From contig NZ_VFPP01000001.1 of assembly GCF_006716745.1 (NCBI RefSeq), positions 6,955,386 through 7,019,385 on the forward strand: a stretch of DNA of 64,000 nt, in the 5' to 3' direction. This stretch comes from Saccharothrix saharensis (GTDB taxonomy: Bacteria > Actinomycetota > Actinomycetes > Mycobacteriales > Pseudonocardiaceae). The notes under the pieces were generated by a model, which saw only the letters and a list, made by a program, of their open reading frames with translations, was not told where the DNA came from and searched no databases. The position numbers and the translations under genes are program-made. Shown piece after piece: positions 16,389 through 24,119 of the stretch (position 1 is the stretch's first letter; each line of letters opens with the position of its first letter).

Positions 16389-16956
16389 ACCGCGCCAGGT
16401 GCGCGAGCACGGCCCACCCGAACGACCCCGGCGACCCGACCCACGGCACGTCGCCCGCGCCGGGCAGCACGACCCGCGCCACGTCCGGCAGCGCCTCGGC
16501 CAGCGAGTCCACCGCCCACCGCGGCCGCACGTCCGCCGCGCCGTCCACGATCAGCGTCGGCACGTCCAGCCCGCGGCAGCGGGCGACCAGTCCCGGCTCG
16601 TCCAGGCCCACGCCGGGGACGTAGACCAGCGACGACACCCGGCCCGGGTGCGCCAGCGCGTAGTGCAGCGCGACGTCCGCGCCCCCGCCCTGGCCGAGCA
16701 GGGCCATCTCCGCCAGGCCGAAGTGCGCCCGCACCGAGTCGAGGTCGGCGACCGCACGGGCGGTCGGGCACCCGGGGTCGTCGCGCTGGTGCCAGCGGAT
16801 CACCCGGACTCGGTCGGCCAGCAGCCCGACGAGCCCGTCGAACACGTCCGGCGGTCCGGCGTCGCCGTGGCACAGCACCAGCGGCGGCTCGCCGCGCCCC
16901 TGCCCGACCGCCCACAACACGCGGCCGTCGTCAGTGATGACCTTGTGCTCCTCCAT
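16387..16956 (-). CDS. Alpha/beta hydrolase-fold protein lacking catalytic Ser and His
   Basis: A 189-aa cytoplasmic protein with the compact alpha/beta-hydrolase core: PPLVLCHGDAGPP is the oxyanion-hole HG motif, and GQGGGADVALHYALAHPGRV the nucleophile elbow. The elbow is G-Q-G-G-G (88-92), so Gly90 replaces the nucleophilic Ser. Near the end GAGDVPW has Asp169 where the catalytic His is expected. The fold motifs, third-position bias and start (ATG 16956) are otherwise intact, so this looks like a maintained pseudo-enzyme and not a decaying gene. It shares its terminator with the chitinase gene. Confidence 0.8.
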   Translation of the reverse strand: MEEHKVITDDGRVLWAVGQGRGEPPLVLCHGDAGPPDVFDGLVGLLADRVRVIRWHQRDDPGCPTARAVADLDSVRAHFGLAEMALLGQGGGADVALHYALAHPGRVSSLVYVPGVGLDEPGLVARCRGLDVPTLIVDGAADVRPRWAVDSLAEALPDVARVVLPGAGDVPWVGSPGSFGWAVLAHLAR

Positions 16957-17095
16957 GTGGACCAGTGTCAGGCAACCGCGCGCCGCAGTGCACCGATGTG
17001 GCCAATTGAGTCGTCGTGGTGTGCGTTCACAGTCAGGGTTACGGCCGGCTGGACCAGTCGGTTCAGATCCTTGACCCGGATGACGTTCCCGATTA

Positions 17096-17107
17096 TGGTC
17101 TAGACCA
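17096..17107. promoter_or_regulatory. Perfect DasR responsive element upstream of the LPMO
   Basis: TGGTCTAGACCA is the exact dre core, 121 bp before the LPMO start. With the near-perfect copy at 15199 it ties both chitin genes to GlcNAc sensing. Confidence 0.85.
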
Positions 17108-17227
17108 CGTCGCGGTGCGTGACGGACGGTCCCACGATCGTCACGCAACGCGTGTTCCGGCCGCCGCGGAAATGGACCCTGCCTGGGAGACCCCTCACCC
17201 GGGATCTCCTCCGAAGGAGCTGGACAC

Positions 17228-17971
17228 ATGAGCCTGAAACGCAAGCTCGCGGTGGCGCTGGCCGCCGTGGGCATCACCCCGTTCTTCGTCGTGATGTCGG
17301 CGGGAACGGCGAGCGCGCACGGCTACATCTCCTCGCCGCCCAGCCGGCAGGCGATGTGCGCGCAGGGGCGGATCTCGAACTGCGGTCCCATCGTCTACGA
17401 GCCGCAGAGCGTGGAAGGCCCCAAGGGCCAGTACAACTGCCACGCCGGGTTGAGCCAGTTCGCCCAGCTCAACGACGACAGCCGCGCCTGGCCCACCACC
17501 TCGGTGGGCAACAACGTGACGTTCAACTGGACGCTCACCGCCCGGCACTCCACCACCACGTGGCAGTACTTCGTCGGCGGCACCAAGATCGCCGAGTTCA
17601 ACGACGGCGGCCGGCAGCCCGCGGCCACCGTGACGCACAACGTGAGCCTGGGCGGGCGCACCGGCCGGATCAAGCTGCTGGCCGTGTGGAACATCGCCGA
17701 CACGCCCATGGCGTTCTACTCGTGCGTCGACCTCCAGGTGGGCTCCGGTGGCGGCACGCCGACCACCACGACCACGCCGACGACCACCACCACGCGGCCC
17801 ACGACGACCACGTCCCAGCCGCCGGTCGGCGGCACGTGGGCGCCCAACACCGCGTACTCGGTCGGCTCGACGGTGACCTACGGCGGCGTCAGCTACCGCT
17901 GCATCCAGGCCCACACGTCCCTCGTGGGCTGGGAACCGCCGAACACCGCGTCGCTGTGGCAGCGGCTCTGA
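17228..17971 (+). CDS. Secreted AA10 lytic polysaccharide monooxygenase with CBM5/12
   Basis: A 247-aa copper enzyme that oxidatively cleaves crystalline chitin (or cellulose) outside the cell. The signal peptide ends with TASA, leaving His31 as the new N-terminus (HGYISSPPSR). His31 and His107 (LTARHSTTTW) form the copper histidine brace, and Phe163 in the NIADTPMAFYSC block is the usual axial aromatic. AA10 spans 31-174. A Thr-rich linker leads to a CBM5/12 module (about 203-247, YSVGSTVTYGGVSYRC). A perfect DasR box precedes it; the AGGAG before ATG 17228 is clear. It probably works with the GH19 chitinase. Confidence 0.95.
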   Translation: MSLKRKLAVALAAVGITPFFVVMSAGTASAHGYISSPPSRQAMCAQGRISNCGPIVYEPQSVEGPKGQYNCHAGLSQFAQLNDDSRAWPTTSVGNNVTFNWTLTARHSTTTWQYFVGGTKIAEFNDGGRQPAATVTHNVSLGGRTGRIKLLAVWNIADTPMAFYSCVDLQVGSGGGTPTTTTTPTTTTTRPTTTTSQPPVGGTWAPNTAYSVGSTVTYGGVSYRCIQAHTSLVGWEPPNTASLWQRL

Positions 17972-17993
17972 CCCCCTGACGGGGACCGGATGC

Positions 17994-18036
17994 GCGACCC
18001 GTCCGCGCCGACCCTGTGACGGTGCGGGCGGGTCGC
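17994..18036. terminator. Terminator after the LPMO gene
   Basis: A 13-bp stem with one G-T wobble (17994-18006 against 18024-18036) and a 17-base loop, between the LPMO stop and the DUF305 gene. Confidence 0.65.
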
Positions 18037-18055
18037 CCGGCCGAGAGGACGACCC

Positions 18056-18625
18056 TTGCGACGTCTCGCAGCCCTGGTGGCCGGTGTGCTCGTGCTGGCC
18101 GGTTGCGGCTTCACCACCGCGGCGGTCCCGCCACCGCCGGTGTCGACCGTGGTGGAGACCGACGAGTTCAACGAGACCGACGTGATGTTCCTGCAGATGG
18201 CCGTGCCGCACCACCGGGCAGGCCTGGAGATCGTGCGGCTGGCGAAGGACCGGCCGGTGCGCGCGGACGTGAAGACGTTGGCCTCGGCCATCGAGGTCAC
18301 CCAGCTGTCCGAAGTGGACTCCATGACGAAGTGGCTCGCGGAGTGGGAGCAGCCGGAGTCGGCGGGCGACAACCCGCAGCTGCACGCCGGTCACGGCGGC
18401 GACCACTCGACCAGCCCGGAGGCCATCGCGGAACTCGCCGCGACCGGGCCCGGCGAGTTCGAGAAGGCGTTCCTGAACCTGCTCATCGCCCACCAGCACA
18501 ACGCGGTGGCGATGGCCAAGCTGGAGCGGGAGGGCGGGGTGAACCCGCAGACGAAGGACCTGGCGGAGCGGATCTTCAACTCCCGCACCGCGCAGATCGC
18601 GCAGATGCTCGGCTACCTGGACTAG
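18056..18625 (+). CDS. DUF305 lipoprotein
   Basis: A 189-aa exported protein. The lipobox LAGCG near residue 17 predicts lipid attachment at Cys. The rest is a DUF305 four-helix, ferritin-like domain with its two His-rich signatures: AVPHHRAGLEIVRLAKD and LLIAHQHNAVAMAK. DUF305 proteins are thought to bind metals, often copper. The TTG start at 18056 is needed to include the signal peptide; GAGAGGA lies just upstream. Its stop overlaps that of the convergent pseudouridine synthase by four bases. Confidence 0.85.
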   Translation: MRRLAALVAGVLVLAGCGFTTAAVPPPPVSTVVETDEFNETDVMFLQMAVPHHRAGLEIVRLAKDRPVRADVKTLASAIEVTQLSEVDSMTKWLAEWEQPESAGDNPQLHAGHGGDHSTSPEAIAELAATGPGEFEKAFLNLLIAHQHNAVAMAKLEREGGVNPQTKDLAERIFNSRTAQIAQMLGYLD

Positions 18626-19530
18626 AGGTCGAGCGAGAGGCTGCTGGTGAAGCGACGGTGCTCGCCCGTCACCGGGTCGGTGAACTCGAGCACCTTCGCC
18701 AGCAGTTGCAGCGGGTCGGTGAAGTCGTCCAACGGCTTCTCCCGCAGCACGGGGTAGAAGTCGTCGTGGCGGATCGGCACGCCCAGCGACGCCATGTGCA
18801 GCCGGAGCTGGTGCGTGCGGCCGGTGAGCGGCACGAGCCGGTACCGGCCCCACCCGTCGCGGTGCTCGACCAGCTCGACGACCGTCTCGGCGTTCGGCGG
18901 TCCGGGCACCTCCTGCGCCGTGATCACGCCCTTGACCTTGACGATCCGGCTGGACACGCGGGTCGGCAGGGTCAGTGCGGGGTCGTGCGGCGCGATGGCC
19001 TCGTACTCCTTGCGCACCGCCCGGTCGGCGAACATCGTCTGGTACTTGCCGCGCAGGGCCGGTTCGACGACGAACATGACCAGCCCGGCCGTGACGCGGT
19101 CCAGCCGGTGGGCCGGGCTCAGGTGCGGCAGCCCGAGGTCGCGGCGCAGCCGGACCAGCGCGGTCTCGACCACGTGCTTGCCGCGCGGGATCGTGGCCAG
19201 GAAGTGCGGCTTGTCGACCACCACGATCGCGTCGTCGCGGTGCACGACCCGGATCTCGAACGGCACCGCCACCTCGTCGGGCAGGTCGCGGTGGAACCAC
19301 ACCGAGCCGCCGGGCGTGAACACCGCGTCGGGCGCGATGGGCCCGTCCAGGTCGTAGATCCGGCCCTCGGCGAGCATCAGGTCGATCCGCTCGGGCGCGA
19401 CCCGGGGCAGGCGCTCGACCAGGTGGTCGCGGACGGTCGCCCACGGCCCGTCGTCGGGCAGTCGCAGCCGTGCCGGGTCGAGGCCGTGGCGCTGGTCGAG
19501 CGGCGGCCGGAGCTTGCGCCTCATCGTCAC
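18622..19530 (-). CDS. RluA-family RNA pseudouridine synthase
   Basis: A 302-aa cytoplasmic enzyme converting uridine to pseudouridine in RNA. The catalytic signature HRLDRVTAGL carries the essential Asp; the later GRTHQLRLHMASLGVPI is the conserved KI/RTHQ block. An N-terminal part of about 90 residues may act as an RNA-binding region, but no clean S4 domain is seen. The first ATG (19530) and the third codon (19524) are both possible starts. Convergent with DUF305 and followed upstream on the same strand by the DUF4230 gene. Confidence 0.9.
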   Translation of the reverse strand: MTMRRKLRPPLDQRHGLDPARLRLPDDGPWATVRDHLVERLPRVAPERIDLMLAEGRIYDLDGPIAPDAVFTPGGSVWFHRDLPDEVAVPFEIRVVHRDDAIVVVDKPHFLATIPRGKHVVETALVRLRRDLGLPHLSPAHRLDRVTAGLVMFVVEPALRGKYQTMFADRAVRKEYEAIAPHDPALTLPTRVSSRIVKVKGVITAQEVPGPPNAETVVELVEHRDGWGRYRLVPLTGRTHQLRLHMASLGVPIRHDDFYPVLREKPLDDFTDPLQLLAKVLEFTDPVTGEHRRFTSSLSLDL

Positions 19531-19557
19531 GCAGCGTACGCCGGCCGGCGCGCGGGC

Positions 19558-20181
19558 TCAGTCCAGGTTCGTGAACTCCACCTGGTAGCCCAGCGCGCCG
19601 AACATGCCGGTGAGCATCTTGCGCGTGTTGTCCTCCGCGCGCCGCACCAGCCCGGACTCGCGGGCCGCGTCCGCGATCTTCTGCTCCGCCGCCACGTAGA
19701 ACGGCTGCTGGTCCTGGGTCTCCACCAGCGAGGCCAACCGGTCGAACAGCCCGCGCTCCTGCGCGAACACGTAACACCGCCCCTGGTCCAGGTTCGGCTT
19801 GTCCAGCACCGCGCGCGGCAGCGCCAGCCGCACCTTCCGCGCCTCACCGGAGGCGTTCGTCGGCGACACCGCCAGCGCGTCCTCGCCCAACCCGCCGAAG
19901 TCGACGTAGGCGTTCACGGTCCCGGCCGCCACGAACAGCGTCCGCTGCCCGGCCAGCGCCGACGGCACGTACCGGACGTCCCGCTCGATGTCGAGCACCA
20001 CCTGGAAGTCGCCCGCCGAGGCGTGGTACTGGCTCAGGTCCCGCAAGGACTGCAGCAACGCGGGCCGGCTGCGGTCGATCGTGTCCGTGCCCGCGAAGAA
20101 CCGGGGCACCACCAGGACCGCCGCGACCAGCACCCCGACCGCCACCAGCACCGCCGCCGCCACACCGATGCGCCACTTCAT
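19558..20181 (-). CDS. DUF4230 membrane-anchored protein
   Basis: A 207-aa protein with one N-terminal membrane segment (IGVAAAVLVAVGVLVAAVLV) and an outer domain containing YHASAGDFQVVLDIERDVRY, VNAYVDFGGLG and a long helical C-terminus (YVAAEQKIADAARESGLV). This layout is that of DUF4230, whose function is unknown. The start at 20181 immediately precedes the membrane segment; longer readings enter the dead SDR region. Confidence 0.78.
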   Translation of the reverse strand: MKWRIGVAAAVLVAVGVLVAAVLVVPRFFAGTDTIDRSRPALLQSLRDLSQYHASAGDFQVVLDIERDVRYVPSALAGQRTLFVAAGTVNAYVDFGGLGEDALAVSPTNASGEARKVRLALPRAVLDKPNLDQGRCYVFAQERGLFDRLASLVETQDQQPFYVAAEQKIADAARESGLVRRAEDNTRKMLTGMFGALGYQVEFTNLD

Positions 20182-20204
20182 ACCGGCGGTGTACCCGGCA
20201 ACCG

Positions 20205-20755
20205 CTACCGGGGAACCCCCGCGCCGTCGCGGAAGAACCCGCCGGTCGGCCCGTCGTCGCGCCACGTCGCCGCCCACACCACGCTCGCCGCGCCCCGCTC
20301 CACCGGCCGCCCGCCCGCGCCGCCCACGTCCGTGGCGCCCCCGCCGGGGCACCCGGCGTCGACCTCCATCGCGGGCAGATCGGCGGCCGACATCGAGGTC
20401 AGCGCGTTCAGCGCGGCTTTCGACGTGCCGTACGCGGGCGTCCCGCCGCCCATCGGCGCCGGCGACCCGGCCTCGCTCGACACGTTCACCACCGGCGGGC
20501 TGCGCGCCGCCCGCGGCAGCGGCAGCAGCCCCGCCGCGGCCCGGGGAAGTTGGTCTCCACGGCCGCCCGCGCGACCCCCGGATCGGCCGACGACGCGCGC
20601 TGCCGGGTGTCGTAGTGGATCGCCGCGTCGTCCACCGGCACGTCCACCCGCCCGTGCCGCCCGGTCAGGTGCCCGAGCGACGCGAGCTGACGGCACACCT
20701 CCAGCCCGGTGCCCCGATTCCCGCTCGTCACGTCCGCCACCGGTGCGTCCGCCAC
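20205..20755 (-). pseudogene. Broken SDR oxidoreductase gene
   Basis: Pieces in two frames read like one SDR. Near 20755-20560 the sequence gives DVTSGNRGTGLEVCRQLASL (degraded glycine motif) and RVDVPVDDAAIHYDT, and a second frame gives VVNVSSEAGSPAPMGGG, YGTSKAALNALT (Tyr-x3-Lys) and a C-terminus with GPTGGFFRDG. The glycine motif is mutated, internal parts are missing and a frameshift separates the halves. Not functional. Confidence 0.7.
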
Positions 20756-20863
20756 GCCCGCTTCCCCCAGCCGGGTACCCCGCACGTTCTCCCTGGTTGA
20801 CCGCCGGTCCCGGCGATGGGGTTCGATGGTGGGGAGGAGCCGGGTGAACGAGGGGAGACCGCT

Positions 20864-21097
20864 GTGTACGAGACGTTGAGGAACATCCTCGTCGACACGT
20901 TGAAGGTCGCGCCGGAGCAGATCACCCCGGACGCGACCAAGGACGACCTCGACCTGGACTCGCTGGCGTTCGTGGAGCTGTCCATGGTGCTCGGCAAGGA
21001 GCACGGCCTGCACATCAGCGACGACGAGCTGTTCGACATGGAGACCGTCGGCGACATCGTGGCGCTGATGGAGGAGCGCGCCGGGACGGGCAGGTGA
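20864..21097 (+). CDS. Acyl carrier protein
   Basis: A 77-aa acidic four-helix ACP. LDLDSLAFVEL holds the phosphopantetheine Ser33 in the DSL motif. Start GTG 20864 follows a GGGGAG site. It is the first gene of a compact set; its stop TGA overlaps the GTG start of the KAS II gene (GTGA), so the two are probably translationally coupled. It is likely a dedicated carrier for the downstream condensing enzymes and not the housekeeping AcpP, which usually sits beside fabD/fabH/fabF. Confidence 0.92.
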   Translation: MYETLRNILVDTLKVAPEQITPDATKDDLDLDSLAFVELSMVLGKEHGLHISDDELFDMETVGDIVALMEERAGTGR

Positions 21098-22305
21098 CCG
21101 GCCTGGACGTCGCGGTCACCGGGCTCGGCCTGGTCACCCCCGGCGGGGTGGGCGTGGACGCGGGCTGGGCGGCGGTGCTCGCGGGCCGGTCCGCCGCCGC
21201 GCACGACCCCGTGTCGGCGGGCCACGAGGTGACGATCTCGTGCCGCGTACCCGGCTTCGACGCCGACGCGCTGCTGGGCGCGCGGCGGGCCGTCCGGCTC
21301 GACCGGTTCTCGGCGTTGGCGCTGGTCGCGGCACGGGAGGCGGTCGCCGAGGACGACGTCACGGCGGAGGACGCGGCCCGGGTCGGCGTGGTGATCGGCA
21401 CGTCGGCGGGCGGCGGCGCCACGTTCGAGCGGCAGCACGGCGTGCTGCTGGCCGACGGGCCGACCGGGGTGTCCCCGCTGGTGCTGCCCATGCACCTGCC
21501 GAACATGGTGGCCGGGCAGCTCGCGATGGAGTTCGGCCTGCGGGGGCCGAACCTCGTGGTGTCGACCGCGTGCGCGTCCGGGGCCACCGCGATCGGTGTC
21601 GCGTGCGACCTGCTCGCCGCGCGGCGCTGCGACGTGGTGCTCGCCGGCGGGGTCGACGCGCTGCTCAACCCGTTGACCATGGCGGGCTTCGCGCGGATGG
21701 GCGCGCTGTCGCGGCGGGACGACCCGGCGACGGCCTCGCGGCCGTTCGACGTGGACCGGGACGGTTTCGTCGCGGGCGAGGGCGCGGCGGTGCTGGTGCT
21801 GCGGCGCGCCGAGGACGCGCGGGCCGACGGGCGGCGGGTCCGGGCGCGGGTCGTCGGGTACGGCGCGACCGCCGACGCGCACCACATCACCAACCCGCAC
21901 CCCGACGGGCGGGGCGTGATCGCGGCGACGCGGGCGGCGCTGGCCGACGCGGGCGCGTCACCCGCGGACGTCGGGCACGTCAACGCGCACGGCACGTCCA
22001 CGCAGCTCAACGACCTGGTCGAGGGGCGGGTGCTGGCCGAGCTGCTGCCGTCGGGGCCGCTGGTGACGTCGACCAAGGGCGTGACCGGGCACATGCTGGG
22101 CGCGGCCGGCGCGGCGGAGGCGGTGTTCACCGTGCTGGCGGTGGAGCGGGGGGTCGTGCCGCCGACCGCCAACCTGACCACCCTCGACCCGCGATTGGAG
22201 CTGGACGTGGCGACCGCGGCGGTGCGGCGGCGGGTCGACCTGGCGTTGAGCAACTCGTTCGGCTTCGGCGGCCAGAACGCGGTGCTGGCCATCGCGAAGG
22301 CGTGA
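21094..22305 (+). CDS. Beta-ketoacyl-ACP synthase II (FabF-like)
   Basis: A 403-aa elongating condensing enzyme with a complete Cys-His-His triad: STACASG (Cys160), NAHGTSTQLND (His299) and KGVTGHMLGAAGA (His333). It should extend acyl-ACP with malonyl-ACP. It sits between ACP (overlapping start) and KAS III (10-bp gap). The complete triad argues against a chain-length-factor role; no second KAS II is present, so this is not the two-subunit type II PKS arrangement. Confidence 0.93.
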   Translation: MTGLDVAVTGLGLVTPGGVGVDAGWAAVLAGRSAAAHDPVSAGHEVTISCRVPGFDADALLGARRAVRLDRFSALALVAAREAVAEDDVTAEDAARVGVVIGTSAGGGATFERQHGVLLADGPTGVSPLVLPMHLPNMVAGQLAMEFGLRGPNLVVSTACASGATAIGVACDLLAARRCDVVLAGGVDALLNPLTMAGFARMGALSRRDDPATASRPFDVDRDGFVAGEGAAVLVLRRAEDARADGRRVRARVVGYGATADAHHITNPHPDGRGVIAATRAALADAGASPADVGHVNAHGTSTQLNDLVEGRVLAELLPSGPLVTSTKGVTGHMLGAAGAAEAVFTVLAVERGVVPPTANLTTLDPRLELDVATAAVRRRVDLALSNSFGFGGQNAVLAIAKA

Positions 22306-22315
22306 AGGAGGGGCG

Positions 22316-23278
22316 ATGTCGGTGATCCTCGGCGTGGGCGCGAGCGTGCCGCGGCGGGTCGTGACCAACGACGAGCTGGCCACCCGGCTGGACACCTCCG
22401 ACGAGTGGATCCGGTCGCGCACCGGCATCGGCGCGCGGAGGTGGGTGGAGCTGGGCACGTCCACTTCGGACCTGGCCGCGGACGCGGGCGCGCGGGCGTT
22501 GCGCTCGGCCGGGAGGTCCGCCGTGGACGCGGTGATCGTGGCCACCACCACGCCGGACCGGACGTGCCCGGCGATCGCGCCCGCCGTGGCCGCGCGGCTG
22601 GGTCTGGTCGGCGTGCCCGCGCACGACGTGGCGGCGGTGTGCACCGGGTTCCTCTACGGCCTGGCCAACGCCGTCGGGCTGATCGCGAGCGGCGCGGCGC
22701 GGACCGTGCTGCTGGTCGCGGCCGAGGCGTTCTCCACCATCCTCGACCCGGACGACCGCGGCACGGCGGTGATCTTCGGCGACGGCGCGGGCGCGGTGGT
22801 GGTGGGTGAGGGCGAGGACGGGATCGGGCCGTGCGTGCTGGGCAGTGACGGCACGGGCGCGGACCTCATCCAGGTGCCCGCGGGTGAGCGCTACTTCCGG
22901 ATGAGCGGCAAGGAGGTGTTCCGGGCGGCGGTCGAGCGGATGGCGGACGTGTCGCTGGACGCCCTGGCCCGCGCCGGCCTCGACCTGGCCGACGTCGACC
23001 ACCTCGCGCCGCACCAGGCCAACCGGCGCATCTGCGACGCCGTCGCCCGCCGCCTCGGCCTGGCCGGGTCGAAGGTGCTGGCGGACCTGGAGGCGGTGGG
23101 CAACACGGCCGCCGCCTCGATCCCCGTGCTGCTCGCCGACGCCGCCGCGCACGGCCGGCTGAAGGCGGGTGACCGCGTCCTGACCGCGGCCTTCGGCGGC
23201 GGCCTGACCTGGGGCGCGACCACCCTCGTCTGGCCGGACGTGACCGCGGACTTCGGCGTGCTGGGGGAGGACCGGTGA
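22316..23278 (+). CDS. Beta-ketoacyl-ACP synthase III (FabH-like)
   Basis: A 320-aa initiating condensing enzyme. The Cys-His-Asn triad is intact: AAVCTGFLYGL (Cys109), APHQANRRI (His233) and VGNTAAASIP (Asn263). It should load the first acyl group from acyl-CoA onto malonyl-ACP. AAGGAGGGG precedes the ATG. Having its own KAS III suggests this cassette makes its own starter and does not branch from housekeeping fatty acid synthesis. Confidence 0.93.
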   Translation: MSVILGVGASVPRRVVTNDELATRLDTSDEWIRSRTGIGARRWVELGTSTSDLAADAGARALRSAGRSAVDAVIVATTTPDRTCPAIAPAVAARLGLVGVPAHDVAAVCTGFLYGLANAVGLIASGAARTVLLVAAEAFSTILDPDDRGTAVIFGDGAGAVVVGEGEDGIGPCVLGSDGTGADLIQVPAGERYFRMSGKEVFRAAVERMADVSLDALARAGLDLADVDHLAPHQANRRICDAVARRLGLAGSKVLADLEAVGNTAAASIPVLLADAAAHGRLKAGDRVLTAAFGGGLTWGATTLVWPDVTADFGVLGEDR

Positions 23279-23327
23279 CCGGGCACGCCGAAGTCGCCGG
23301 CCACCTCCCGTCTCCGGTGGAGGTTCC

Positions 23328-23675
23328 GTGAGCAGTTTCCCGTCATCCCCTGTCGAGGTCGTGGAGCGGTCCGGCCCGACGGCTGTCGCGCGCGTGCGGC
23401 TCGCGGCGGACGACCCGGTGTTCGCGGGGCACTTCCCGGGCCTGCCCGTCCTGCCCGGCGTGGCCGTGGTGGAGTTCGCGCACCGCGCCGCCCTCGCCAC
23501 GGCGCCCGGTGCCCGGCGGCTCGCCGCGATCGAGTCCACCCGGTTCCTGCGCCCCACCTTCCCCGGCACCACCCTCACCCTCGACCTGACCTGGGACGGC
23601 GACCGGTGCGCCGCCGTGGTCAGCGGCGCGGACGGCGTGGTGGCCCGGATCAAGCTGCGCTACGAGGAGCCGTGA
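23328..23675 (+). CDS. Hotdog-fold dehydratase subunit with the FabZ catalytic motif
   Basis: A 115-aa single hotdog protein. FAGHFPGLPVLPGVAVVEF is the FabZ catalytic segment with His35 and Glu49, the two residues needed for 3-hydroxyacyl-ACP dehydration. The N-terminal FabZ motif (LPHRxPxLLVDR) is absent here but is present in the next gene. The GTG start follows GGAGG. The stop TGA shares a base with the ATG of the second hotdog gene. The pair could form a heterodimeric dehydratase, this chain bringing the catalytic residues. Confidence 0.83.
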   Translation: MSSFPSSPVEVVERSGPTAVARVRLAADDPVFAGHFPGLPVLPGVAVVEFAHRAALATAPGARRLAAIESTRFLRPTFPGTTLTLDLTWDGDRCAAVVSGADGVVARIKLRYEEP

Positions 23676-24109
23676 TGATGCCGTCCGACATCCTGCGCGT
23701 GCTGCCCCACCGCCACCCGATGCTGCTGGTGGACCGGGTGGTCGACGTGACGCCCGGCGAGGCGCTCACCGCCCTCAAAGCGGTCAGCGCCAACGAGCCC
23801 TGGTACCGCGCGCCCGACGACTTCCCGCCCACGTTGCTGCTGGAGTCCTGGTGCCAGGCCGCCGTGCTGCTGTCGACGTGGGACGCGCCCGACCCCGACC
23901 GGCTGGTCCTGTTCGGCGCGATGGCGGACGTGGAGTTCCACCGGCCCGTCCCGCCGGGCTGCGTGGTGCGGCACTCGGTCCGCGTCCTGGACGCCCGCGG
24001 TGCCGCGGTGGCGTTCACCGGTCGGTCGGAGGCCGAGGGGCACGTCGTGATGACCGTCGGTCGGGTCGTCACCACCTCGCGTGCCGCGGCCGACCTCCGG
24101 AACTCGTAG
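23675..24109 (+). CDS. Second hotdog-fold protein, FabZ-like without the catalytic His
   Basis: A 144-aa hotdog protein opening with LPHRHPMLLVDRVVDV, the conserved FabZ N-terminal motif. Where FabZ has GHFPGxPVMPG the sequence is YRAPDDFPPTLLLES, about four residues shorter and without His, although the Glu (Glu57) is kept. It therefore probably lacks activity alone and pairs with the preceding chain. ATG 23675 overlaps the previous stop (TGATG); AGGAG lies five bases upstream, and a second ATG at 23678 is also possible. LipB follows 10 bp downstream. Confidence 0.8.
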   Translation: MMPSDILRVLPHRHPMLLVDRVVDVTPGEALTALKAVSANEPWYRAPDDFPPTLLLESWCQAAVLLSTWDAPDPDRLVLFGAMADVEFHRPVPPGCVVRHSVRVLDARGAAVAFTGRSEAEGHVVMTVGRVVTTSRAAADLRNS

Positions 24110-24119
24110 GGGGGTTGCG

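Noticed and set aside
20864-22305. Reading ACP and KAS II as a type II polyketide minimal PKS
   Set aside because: There is only one KAS II, with a full triad, no chain-length factor, and a KAS III plus dehydratases follow; a fatty-acid-like cassette fits better.
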